From contig JBOGIQ010000103.1 in assembly GCA_050742535.1 (NCBI GenBank), forward strand, positions 1-17,445: a stretch of 17,445 nt of DNA. Direction: 5' to 3'. The stretch is from Gp6-AA40 sp050742535 (GTDB lineage: Bacteria > Acidobacteriota > Vicinamibacteria > Vicinamibacterales > UBA2999). The notes beneath the pieces were generated by a model. The model was not told where the DNA came from. It saw nothing but the letters and a program-made list of their open reading frames with translations, and ran no database searches. Made by a program: the position numbers and the translations under genes. Shown in pieces: positions 5,657-12,388 of this stretch; position 1 is the stretch's first letter, and each line of letters opens with the position of its first letter.

Positions 5657-8461
5657 ATGATAGGTTCACGGCTCGCACACTACGAGATCAGCTCGCACCT
5701 CGGGACCGGCGGCATGGGAGAGGTCTATCAGGCCGCCGACACCAAGCTTGGCCGCAGCGTCGCGATCAAGGTGCTGCCCGAGGGGTTCAGCCATGACGCC
5801 GAGCGCGTGGCGCGCTTCCAGCGCGAAGCGCGCGTCCTGGCCTCGCTGAACCATCCGAACGTCGCCGCAATCTATGGCGTGGAGGAGGTGAACGGCCGTC
5901 ATTTCCTCGTGATGGAGCTCGTCCCGGGCGACACCCTCGAAGAGCGGATCCGCCGCGGCGCAGTACCGCTCGGCGAAGCGCTCATCATCGCGAAGCAGAT
6001 TGCCGAGGCGCTCGAAGAAGCGCACGAGGCGGGCATCGTTCATCGCGACCTGAAGCCGGCGAACATCAAGGTCACGGCGGACGACAAGGTGAAGGTGCTC
6101 GACTTCGGCCTGGCGAAGACCGCACAGGCGGAGTCGTCGAACGTCTCGCTGTCCATGTCCCCGACGATGGCCCCGGGCGCAGTGACCGGGGCGGCCTCGG
6201 GGGCGACACAGGCGGGCGTCATCATGGGGACGGCGGCGTACATGTCGCCGGAGCAGGCGCGCGGCCGCGTCGTCGATCGCCGCACCGACATCTGGGCGTT
6301 CGGCGTCGTGCTGTTCCGGATGCTCACGGGTGGGGCGATCTTCGAAGGCGAAACGGTCACCGACACGCTGGCGAAGATTCTCGAACGGGATCCGGAATGG
6401 GAGCAGCTGCCCGCGAATACGCCACGCGCGCTGCGACAGCTGATCCAACGCTGCCTGACGAAGAATCCGAAGAACCGGCTGCAGTCCATTGGCGACGCGC
6501 GCATCGTCATACAGGACCTGATCGACAAGCCTGAGGAGCAGACGAGCGGCGGGCAGGTCCCTGTCGTTCGTCCAGCAGCGTCGCCGCTCTGGAAAACGGC
6601 GCTGCCCTGGGCGGCGGCGGCCGTGTGCCTGGCAGGAGGAGCTGCCGCGTGGATGTGGCGTCCGTCGCCGGCGCCCGATCGGCCGCAGCTGCAGTTCGAG
6701 TATCCGTTGCCGGCCGGCTATTTCCTCGCAGGCTCCAACCGGCATGCGGTGGAGCTGTCTCCGGACGGACGACGCGTGGCGTTCATCGCCGCGACGCCCG
6801 GCATGCCGCCGAGAATCTTTGTCCGCAGCCTCAATCGATCGGGAGATACGGCGATTGCAGGAACCGACTTCGCGGTGAACCTGACGTTCTCGCCGGATGG
6901 AGAGTGGCTCGCCTTCCAGCAGGCATCGCAAATCAAGAAGGTGGCGCTTGCCGGCGGGCCGCCGGCCGTCATCGCAGAAGGCCTGACCGGTCCGGGGGCG
7001 TTCGGACCGCCGGGAATCACCTGGGGCCGGAACGGAACGATCGTCTTCGCCGTCACGCAGGGCGCCGGGTTGAGCATGGTCCCCGACACCGGAGGGAAAC
7101 CCGAAGCGCTGACGACACTCGATCAGGCCGCCCACGAATCGTCGCATCGTCTCCCGCACTTTCTGCCGGACGGCGATGGTGTGCTGTTCACCGTCATTCC
7201 GTTCTCGGCCGTCGCGCCGGATTGGTCGCGTGCGCAGGTCTGGGTACAGTCGGTGAAGAGCGGTGATCGCAAAAAGCTGCTTGACGATGCCGTCGATGCG
7301 CAATACGCGGGAGACAACACGCTGATCTTTGCCAGGAAAGGAAAGCTGCTGGCGGTCCCGTTCGATCTGGGTTCGCTGTCCGTCAGCGGCAAGGAAGTGC
7401 AGGCCGTCGACGACGTGATGCACTCGGTGTACGGGCTGGCCGGCACCAATTGGACGGGAGCGGCGCAGTTCAGCGTGGCGACGACGGGCGACCTGTTTTA
7501 CGCACCTGGCTCCGTCGAGCCGCCGCTGCTGACGTCGCTCGTCTGGTTCGATCGGAAGGGCAGTCCGACGCCGGTCACCGGCATGCGCAACATGTTCCGC
7601 TTCGGCGGGCGCGTCCTCCCGGATGGCGTTCGTGTCGCGTTCAGCGAGCTGTATATCAACAAGGACATCTGGATCTTCGACACGGCTCGAGGGACGGAGG
7701 ACCGCGCGACATTCGAGGGACAGAACGCATTCCCGATCTTTGCGCCGGCCGGCTCGCATTTCGCCTTCCGGTCGGATCGTGCGGGGCCGCAGCAGATCTT
7801 TCTCAACGATGGCGTCAACCTGCGCGAAGTAAAGCGGCTGACGTCGGGGCCATTCGACGTGCCGAGTTCGTGGACGCCGGATGGGAAGGAGCTGGTCTTC
7901 ACCCGTGGATTCACGTCGCTGGGCGGGAATACGGACATCTATGCGGTGCCGGTGGATCAGCCCGACAAGGTTCGACCCGTTCTCGCGACACCTGCCGACG
8001 AGCGTTCTCCGGAGATTTCGCCCGATGGAAAGTGGCTGGCGTACGTCTCGAATGACAGCGGCCGGTTCCAGGTCTACGTCCAGCCGTTCCCCGGATCCGG
8101 GCCACGGGTGACGGTGACCACCGGCGGCGCAGAGGATCCGGCGTGGTCAAAGAACAGCACTGAGCTGTATTATCGCGCGCCGGGCGGGCCGGGGACCCCG
8201 CCTGCGTTCACGGCCGTACCTTTCACCGTGTCCGGCACATCGTTCGTTCCGGGAAAACCTGTGGTGATGTTCAATCAAAACATCCTTGGCGGCGGAACCA
8301 CGGTACGGGCCACCTACGACGTTTCTCCCGACGGGCGTTTCCTGCTGAATCAGGCGAGTCCGGAAGCGCAGCAGGAGCGCGCGCGCAGACTGAGCCCGGT
8401 GTCGCTGCGCTTCATCCTGAACTGGAGGGATGACGTGCGCCGGCTTTTCGCGCCCCGGTAG
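5657..8461 (+). CDS. Membrane Ser/Thr protein kinase with PD40/TolB-like propeller
   Basis: The 934-residue protein has an N-terminal cytoplasmic Hanks-type kinase with all key motifs: glycine loop GTGGMGEVY (16-24), VAIK with Lys38, HRDLKPAN (129-136, catalytic Asp131), DFG (149-151) and the activation segment ending in YMSPEQARG (195-203). A Ser/Ala-rich stretch (about 155-188) lengthens the activation loop and offers autophosphorylation sites. One membrane helix follows (about 314-334). The remaining roughly 590 residues carry repeated SPDGxxxAF blades (LSPDGRRVAF, FSPDGEWLAF, ISPDGKWLAY), a TolB/PD40-type beta-propeller expected outside the cytoplasmic membrane. It probably senses an envelope ligand and phosphorylates cytoplasmic targets; both are unknown. 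Kinase-propeller fusions are frequent in Acidobacteriota. The next gene, a damaged phosphatase, starts five bases downstream, which suggests a former kinase/phosphatase pair. Confidence 0.93.
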   Translation: MIGSRLAHYEISSHLGTGGMGEVYQAADTKLGRSVAIKVLPEGFSHDAERVARFQREARVLASLNHPNVAAIYGVEEVNGRHFLVMELVPGDTLEERIRRGAVPLGEALIIAKQIAEALEEAHEAGIVHRDLKPANIKVTADDKVKVLDFGLAKTAQAESSNVSLSMSPTMAPGAVTGAASGATQAGVIMGTAAYMSPEQARGRVVDRRTDIWAFGVVLFRMLTGGAIFEGETVTDTLAKILERDPEWEQLPANTPRALRQLIQRCLTKNPKNRLQSIGDARIVIQDLIDKPEEQTSGGQVPVVRPAASPLWKTALPWAAAAVCLAGGAAAWMWRPSPAPDRPQLQFEYPLPAGYFLAGSNRHAVELSPDGRRVAFIAATPGMPPRIFVRSLNRSGDTAIAGTDFAVNLTFSPDGEWLAFQQASQIKKVALAGGPPAVIAEGLTGPGAFGPPGITWGRNGTIVFAVTQGAGLSMVPDTGGKPEALTTLDQAAHESSHRLPHFLPDGDGVLFTVIPFSAVAPDWSRAQVWVQSVKSGDRKKLLDDAVDAQYAGDNTLIFARKGKLLAVPFDLGSLSVSGKEVQAVDDVMHSVYGLAGTNWTGAAQFSVATTGDLFYAPGSVEPPLLTSLVWFDRKGSPTPVTGMRNMFRFGGRVLPDGVRVAFSELYINKDIWIFDTARGTEDRATFEGQNAFPIFAPAGSHFAFRSDRAGPQQIFLNDGVNLREVKRLTSGPFDVPSSWTPDGKELVFTRGFTSLGGNTDIYAVPVDQPDKVRPVLATPADERSPEISPDGKWLAYVSNDSGRFQVYVQPFPGSGPRVTVTTGGAEDPAWSKNSTELYYRAPGGPGTPPAFTAVPFTVSGTSFVPGKPVVMFNQNILGGGTTVRATYDVSPDGRFLLNQASPEAQQERARRLSPVSLRFILNWRDDVRRLFAPR

Positions 8462-8466
8462 ACGGC

Positions 8467-9417
8467 GTGATCGTGCCCGCCGAGGCCGTCCCCAGAGGCT
8501 CACGACGCCGCGGCCACACGCTGGCCTATGCGGTTCTCGCCGCGCTGTTCCTGGTCTCGGTGACGGCCGCCGTGCGCAATGCCTCCGACAGCGTCGATCT
8601 GTTGCGGCACGAAGGCGCGTATGCCCGCGCGCCGTTCCATCTCGGCGATGCCAATTGGGGCGTCGTTGCGCTCGAGCCCGAAGCCGAAAAGGCGGGCATG
8701 AAGTTCGCCGACACATTACTGGCGGTGAACGGCCGTCCTGTTGACGGCTACTTCGTGTACTACGGCACGGTGCGGAAGGCGAGGCCCGGCGATCGACTGA
8801 ATGTGCAGGTGAAAACGCCGGGACCGCAAAACGATCCGGTCAGAGAACTGTCGATCGAGCTGCGGCCGTTTCGCGGCAGCGGCGATCCCGCGATGAGCGT
8901 TTCGGAGTACGCCGCGTTTGCCCTGCGGGTGTTCGTCCTGCCGGTCATCTGTATTGCGCTCGGCTTCTGGGTCGCGGCGGCTCGCATCGGCGATCCATCC
9001 GCCTGGCTGCTCCTCGTGCTGTTGATCAGTCTTGTCGGTGGGAACGAATCCGAGTTGACGTTCGGGCAGGAGGGAACCTTGCCGGCGTTCCTTGCCGGTT
9101 TTACCGCCTTCCGCGCGGGGCTGCTCGTGCCCGCGCTCCTGCTCTTCGGCATCGTCTTCCCGGAACGGCTGCCGCTCGACAGGCGGTTCCCGTGGGTGAA
9201 GTGGATCGTTGTCGGTTATCTGGTGCTGGTCACCAGTGAGGCGATGAACGGCGCCAACGAAGAGTGGGGTGAAGATCGCATGATGGCGGCTGTCGGACCG
9301 GCGCGTGCGGCGCCCGCGGGCACGCTGATCGAAAAATTGATGAATGCGGCCGACGCGTTCGTCGCCGGTGCGCCACAGCACGACGACATGACGCTTCTCG
9401 TCGTCCGCGCCGTGTAG
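8467..9417 (+). CDS. Internally deleted PDZ-membrane PP2C/SpoIIE phosphatase remnant
   Basis: The ORF runs from GTG at 8467 for 316 residues. A first membrane helix (about 18-36) precedes a PDZ-like region (about 62-118, with AGMKFADTLLAVNGRPVDG) and then hydrophobic segments at about 147-172, 178-192, 206-231 and 244-256. At about residues 253-260 the sequence jumps from a membrane helix to SEAMNGANEEWGED and ends FVAGAPQHDDMTLLVVRAV. That tail matches the final segment of SpoIIE/RsbU-type PP2C phosphatases, whose usual ending is a DDMT strand. The catalytic core, including the upstream metal-binding Asp motifs and the intact SDGxTEA strand, is absent. The frame is open, so a membrane protein may still be made, but phosphatase activity is very unlikely. 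No clear Shine-Dalgarno sequence is visible. It probably forms a transcription unit with the kinase. Confidence 0.75.
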   Translation: MIVPAEAVPRGSRRRGHTLAYAVLAALFLVSVTAAVRNASDSVDLLRHEGAYARAPFHLGDANWGVVALEPEAEKAGMKFADTLLAVNGRPVDGYFVYYGTVRKARPGDRLNVQVKTPGPQNDPVRELSIELRPFRGSGDPAMSVSEYAAFALRVFVLPVICIALGFWVAAARIGDPSAWLLLVLLISLVGGNESELTFGQEGTLPAFLAGFTAFRAGLLVPALLLFGIVFPERLPLDRRFPWVKWIVVGYLVLVTSEAMNGANEEWGEDRMMAAVGPARAAPAGTLIEKLMNAADAFVAGAPQHDDMTLLVVRAV

Positions 9418-9419
9418 CG

Positions 9420-9480
9420 ACGTAGTGTCCGCCTTCAGGCGGACCGGCCCAATTACGTAGTGTCCGCCTTCAGGCGGACC
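9420..9480. repeat. Two identical 26-base palindromic repeats between convergent genes
   Basis: Bases 9420-9445 and 9455-9480 are identical direct copies. Each contains the hairpin GTCCGCC-TTCA-GGCGGAC (9427-9444 and 9462-9479), seven pairs with a four-base loop. They fill the 72-base gap between the convergent phosphatase-remnant and beta-barrel genes and may act as two-way transcription terminators. No T-run is present, so Rho-independent function is uncertain. The core resembles the palindrome at 989-1043. Confidence 0.8.
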
Positions 9481-9489
9481 CGCCGTTCA

Positions 9490-10371
9490 TCAGAACGCGA
9501 GCGGCATTGTCACGCCCATCGTGAAGCTCTGACCCGGCCCGCTCAGTCCCACCGTAACGGACGGCTCGATATAGAGCCCTCTCGTCAGCGCGGACGTCAG
9601 CGCGAACCGCAGGCTGAACGACTCCGATTGACCTGATGGAACGTTCTCGAACACCCGGGCCCGAGTGAACACTCCCGCCGCAGCGGTGCTGATGGCGATC
9701 GTGTCGTTGAGCGCCAGCCCGTAGCCGAGCGACACGGCGAGCGAGTGTCTCGACGGCAGTCGCACGCCGTCGGGCAGATTCCGGCGGAGTCCGTGCCCAT
9801 AGCTCGCACCGGCGAACAACACGACAGGGTCGATGCTCTTCACGAACGACACGCCTCCGCCCAGCGCGTAGCCGCGGTTGTCGTCGGTCGGGATCACCGC
9901 ATCGACGGAGGCGATGATGTCCGGCCGCCCCGCCGCCTCGCGCAGCAGCGTCCGCCGGACGCCCATAGTGAGATCGCCTACCAGGTTCCGCCCGTCTCCC
10001 GCGAGGTCCGCGGCGGCAGCCGTCACAATCCTCGTCTCGAGGTGATGAAAAGAGCCACCCGCGTAGAGTTCCGTCTCGTTCCACAGCCCGACGCGTCCAA
10101 CGAGCACGGTGGTCAGGATCGACACTTCCTGTGTCGCCAGCTGCAGAGCACCACCGGCGATTGCCAGCTGAAGTGTGTCGCTGCGCGAATAGAACTGCCC
10201 AACGTCGAAGACGACATCGCCTGCACCGAGCAGCACCCGCTGGCCGCGCAGGAAGATGTCGTCCGCATCGCGCGCTTCCGGCGCTTCGCCGATCGGCTTC
10301 TCCTGTTCCTGAGCGAACGCTGGCGCCGTACAGAACAGGAGGCAGACGATCGCGATCAGCGGCTTCGGCAT
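9490..10371 (-). CDS. Outer-membrane beta-barrel protein paired with a C39 peptidase (FapF-like role)
   Basis: The 293-residue protein has a clear Sec signal ending AFA at residue 20. The mature part has a short charged N-terminus, then LRGQRVLLGAGDVVFDVGQFYSRSD, followed by alternating polar/hydrophobic stretches rich in Gly and aromatic residues (SFSLRFALTSAL, FTMGVTMPLAF), typical of an outer-membrane beta-barrel ending in Phe. The ATG at 10371 lies three bases after the stop of the C39 peptidase gene, and no Shine-Dalgarno sequence is visible, so translational coupling is likely. Barrels beside periplasmic C39 peptidases include FapF, which exports amyloid subunits in Pseudomonas. A similar export or surface-anchoring role here is inferred from this pairing. 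A general porin is the main alternative. Confidence 0.7.
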   Translation of the reverse strand: MPKPLIAIVCLLFCTAPAFAQEQEKPIGEAPEARDADDIFLRGQRVLLGAGDVVFDVGQFYSRSDTLQLAIAGGALQLATQEVSILTTVLVGRVGLWNETELYAGGSFHHLETRIVTAAAADLAGDGRNLVGDLTMGVRRTLLREAAGRPDIIASVDAVIPTDDNRGYALGGGVSFVKSIDPVVLFAGASYGHGLRRNLPDGVRLPSRHSLAVSLGYGLALNDTIAISTAAAGVFTRARVFENVPSGQSESFSLRFALTSALTRGLYIEPSVTVGLSGPGQSFTMGVTMPLAF

Positions 10372-10374
10372 CGA

Positions 10375-11082
10375 TTATCTGGAGGGTTGTGGCGGCCGCA
10401 GCGTGCCGCCGATCGTCAGCAGCTCGCGCACGGCGATGATTTCCGGGCGGCCGGCGGGCGCGACCACGTCGAGCGGCGTCGGCACGTTGCCGGACGGGCC
10501 CGACTTCGGTTCGATCGCAAAGATGATTCCCCGGCGGTCGTCCTGCAGCCACGAGTTGAGGAACGCGTCCATCGACATGCGGATGTTTCCGCGTGACGGG
10601 TCAGCCAGGTAGACGCGGCCGCCGCGGATTCCGCGCAGCACCGCGAAATGTTTGTAGCCGCGCGGCTCGAGGAACACGATGACCGGGCCACCGAGCATCG
10701 GCAGCTCTCCAGGCTCCAGCCGGAAACCCTCGGCTTCATAGCCGCGTGTGCGGGCGACGCGCTGCAGATCGAGCAGCGAGAAGCCAGTGCGCTCTGCCGT
10801 ACGCTTCTCGTCGGCCGAAAGGCCCGTGAAGAGATCGACGAGTATCTGGCGCTCGCCCACGTCGTCGCCGAAGCCGTAGCGGAGCATCGTGGCCAGCGCC
10901 GCCGCGCCGCACGAGAAGTCGAAGCGCTGCTTCACGATCGCCGCATCGCGCAGGTCTTTCATCGAGCGCACCGGTCGATCAGCCCGAAGGCCGCTTGCAC
11001 CGATGGTGATCTGCGCGGACAGACCAGTGGCTGTCAGGGCGATGGCGCCCCAGACGAGCAGGAAAGGACAGAGGCGGTGCAC
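10375..11082 (-). CDS. Periplasmic C39-family cysteine peptidase (FapD-like)
   Basis: The 235-residue protein starts at GTG 11082-11080 with a signal peptide ending near LSA at 23. The peptidase motif QRFDFSCGAAALATML gives oxyanion Gln52 and nucleophile Cys58. H145 in YKHFAVL and D161 in VYLADPSRG complete the expected triad. Family C39 cleaves leader peptides after double-glycine-type motifs. Usually it is the N-terminal domain of an ABC exporter, but here it stands alone with no ATPase or membrane domain, as in FapD. A C-terminal extension of about 43 residues (193-235) follows the domain. The likely substrate is the product of the gene just upstream, which carries a matching motif. The gene runs with the beta-barrel gene three bases downstream. 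Confidence 0.85.
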   Translation of the reverse strand: MHRLCPFLLVWGAIALTATGLSAQITIGASGLRADRPVRSMKDLRDAAIVKQRFDFSCGAAALATMLRYGFGDDVGERQILVDLFTGLSADEKRTAERTGFSLLDLQRVARTRGYEAEGFRLEPGELPMLGGPVIVFLEPRGYKHFAVLRGIRGGRVYLADPSRGNIRMSMDAFLNSWLQDDRRGIIFAIEPKSGPSGNVPTPLDVVAPAGRPEIIAVRELLTIGGTLRPPQPSR

Positions 11083-11096
11083 GAGACGTACTGCGA

Positions 11097-11114
11097 CGGG
11101 CGTCGAGACGCCCG
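11097..11114 (-). terminator. Intercistronic hairpin between precursor and C39 genes
   Basis: CGGGCGTC-GA-GACGCCCG is a perfect 8-base inverted repeat; sterically about 6-7 pairs with a short loop can form. It sits between the stop at 11135 and the GTG at 11082. There is no T-run, so it may be an mRNA stabiliser or attenuator rather than a full terminator, allowing more precursor than protease to be made. Confidence 0.45.
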
Positions 11115-11134
11115 CCGCATGCCTTAGATATGCG

Positions 11135-11542
11135 TTACGACCCTGCCGGGCACTGAAGCGTTACTGGTGTTCCTGGAGGGCCCGTTGGAATGAAAATCGA
11201 TCCATTTCCGTGTGCCACACAGAGACCCTTGTACGAGGGCGCTACTGCATGGCCATCAGTGCCGCCCCACTCGTTCGACCAGTTGTTTTCGGTCTTGATG
11301 TCGCCCGCAAGGTGCAGCTTGCCGTTGCTGATTGTGACGAAGTGCACGTGCTGACCCTTGACCGTCTTGAGTTCATTCGCCGACATGGGCGCGGCCTTCA
11401 CGCCTTTCAACGCGGTGAACTTCGCCGTTGAGACTGTCTGATCCTTTACCGTAGTTGCCGTATCCGACGCGGACAGCATGGCCGGCGCAATAGCCAGCGC
11501 CATCGCGACCAACCCCGCTGAAAACCATCTCTTGTAGCGCAT
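11135..11542 (-). CDS. Small secreted protein with double-glycine-like processing motif
   Basis: The protein has 135 residues from ATG at 11542-11540; an in-frame TTG at 11545 is a weaker option. A GAGAGGG ribosome-binding site lies ten bases upstream. A Sec signal covers about residues 1-25 (LVAMALAIAPAMLSA). Then comes a Thr/Lys-rich pro-region and MSANELKTVKGQ (53-64), which fits the LSxxELxxVxGG pattern of peptides cut by C39 proteases except that the last Gly is Gln. Cleavage after G63 would release about 72 residues with NGKLHLAGD, ENNWSNEWGG and two cysteines (C108, C131) that could pair. The C39 peptidase and barrel genes follow downstream. I do not recognise a named family. A secreted bacteriocin-like, adhesive or amyloid-like subunit are all possible, and none is proven. 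Confidence 0.7.
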   Translation of the reverse strand: MRYKRWFSAGLVAMALAIAPAMLSASDTATTVKDQTVSTAKFTALKGVKAAPMSANELKTVKGQHVHFVTISNGKLHLAGDIKTENNWSNEWGGTDGHAVAPSYKGLCVAHGNGSIFIPTGPPGTPVTLQCPAGS

Positions 11543-11560
11543 CAAACCGATACCCTCTCG

Positions 11561-11590
11561 TTTCTTTCGTTCGTTCTTTCTTTCTTTCTT
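11561..11590. repeat. TTTC/GTTC tetranucleotide microsatellite in the 5' leader
   Basis: Seven and a half four-base units (TTTC or GTTC) run from 11561 to 11590. On the minus strand this is a purine-rich GAAA/GAAC tract between the candidate promoter and the ribosome-binding site of the small secreted protein gene. It stands out sharply from the surrounding GC-rich DNA. Confidence 0.85.
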
Positions 11591-11604
11591 CCCAGTCGCC
11601 AGCG

Positions 11605-11633
11605 ATTGTTTCTGTCCCGCGTGGGACCGTCAA
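11605..11633 (-). promoter_or_regulatory. Candidate sigma-70 promoter with palindromic spacer
   Basis: On the minus strand TTGACG (11633-11628) and AACAAT (11610-11605) are separated by exactly 17 bases. The spacer contains GTCCC-GCGT-GGGAC (11614-11627 as read on the plus strand), a short dyad that could be an operator. The predicted leader to the ATG at 11542 is about 55 bases and includes the tetranucleotide tract. Confidence 0.45.
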
Positions 11634-11745
11634 GGGCCATTAGTGCCAATAGTGACTTGGGTCAATCAATGGGGAACGGCTGGATGCTCCGATTTGGCAC
11701 ACTGCCGTGAAGAGACGGCGCTCAGACCTGGAGGGAAGACAGCGC

Positions 11746-11778
11746 CAGGACCATGGCGGTCCTGACGCCGCCGGCGGC
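11746..11778 (-). terminator. Terminator-like hairpins after the 11779-12198 gene
   Basis: Directly after the stop codon on the minus strand lies GCCGCCGGCGGC (11767-11778), a 12-base perfect palindrome. It is followed by a 7-pair hairpin with a five-base loop, CAGGACC-ATGGC-GGTCCTG as read on the plus strand (11746-11764). No T-run follows, so Rho-independent termination is uncertain. Confidence 0.5.
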
Positions 11779-12198
11779 TCAGCGCAAATTGCGACAGTGG
11801 GCGTGAGCCGGGAAGTTCTCGTTCGGAACGACCAGCGGGTTCAGTACGAGGTCGATACCGGGACCCCCTCCGTCTTCAATCTCCAGATCGAATCCGGCGG
11901 ACCTGTACTTCGCGTTGGGAACCGACGTGTCGAAATGGATGATCAACTTGTCATCCGCCGGAGAGGGGTTGTCGATGAACTCGGTTGACTCGATGAACCC
12001 TGTCGCCATGAGCGCTCGTGTGAACGCCGGCGACGTCGGATTGGACTGGCCGGGCGGTTCCACATCCTCGCCGCCGGCTCTGCACAGAGCAGCGATGATT
12101 TCGTGGATGAACGCGTCCGCGGATCGAGGCGTGGCGAGCACCGCGAGGCCGGCCGCCAGGCCGATTCCCAACACGGTGCGAAAGCACCAAGTACGCAT
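11779..12198 (-). CDS. Small secreted protein of unknown function
   Basis: The protein has 139 residues from ATG at 12198, with a strong AGGAGG ribosome-binding site at 12206-12211 (seven-base spacing). A Sec signal ends ADA at residue 29, leaving a mature protein of about 110 residues. It has two cysteines, C39 and C135, one near each end, that could form a disulphide. The mature sequence is mixed and acidic, with FIHEIIAAL at the start and FDLEIEDGGGPGIDLVLN in the C-terminal half. I do not recognise a family or a processing motif. It is upstream of and codirectional with the precursor/C39/barrel genes, but a terminator-like hairpin and a separate promoter lie between, so it is probably its own transcript. 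The similar promoter form hints at shared regulation. Confidence 0.7.
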   Translation of the reverse strand: MRTWCFRTVLGIGLAAGLAVLATPRSADAFIHEIIAALCRAGGEDVEPPGQSNPTSPAFTRALMATGFIESTEFIDNPSPADDKLIIHFDTSVPNAKYRSAGFDLEIEDGGGPGIDLVLNPLVVPNENFPAHAHCRNLR

Positions 12199-12278
12199 GA
12201 GTGGACCTCCTCGCGTGGTTGCCCCCGCCCCACGCGCTGGTGATACGTCTACATTGTCTGAACTCCCCGCAACCCGGC

Positions 12279-12307
12279 ATTCTTCCCGGCGAGCGCTCGA
12301 GCGTCAA
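12279..12307 (-). promoter_or_regulatory. Candidate sigma-70 promoter for the 12198 gene
   Basis: On the minus strand TTGACG (12307-12302) and AAGAAT (12284-12279) are separated by 17 bases. The spacer contains the perfect palindrome CGAGCGCTCG. The layout copies the promoter at 11605-11633: identical -35, same spacing, AANAAT -10 and a dyad in the spacer. The predicted leader is about 75 bases. Confidence 0.45.
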
Positions 12308-12388
12308 GGATCGATAGTGTTAGTGAAGCAATAGCACCGGTCGTGCGTCCAATTGGCAGGTCCGGCTGAAGCTGGACAGGAGGCACCC

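Noticed and set aside
5666..7759. Minus-strand ORF of 697 codons
   Set aside because: It is antisense to the kinase gene, whose motifs are complete. The ORF product is Arg/His-rich with no recognisable domain.
9490..10371. Lipoprotein lipobox in the beta-barrel protein signal (cysteines at residues 10 and 14)
   Set aside because: The cysteines sit inside the hydrophobic core and a clear AFA cleavage site follows, so a Sec signal peptidase I site is more likely.
11373..11633. Minus-strand ORF of 86 codons overlapping the small precursor gene
   Set aside because: It is a frame shadow that reads through the microsatellite and promoter, with no ribosome-binding site or signal peptide.
12353..12388. 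TTG start for the VHEWGTF protein
   Set aside because: The AGGAGG at 12378-12383 and the signal peptide fit GTG at 12389.
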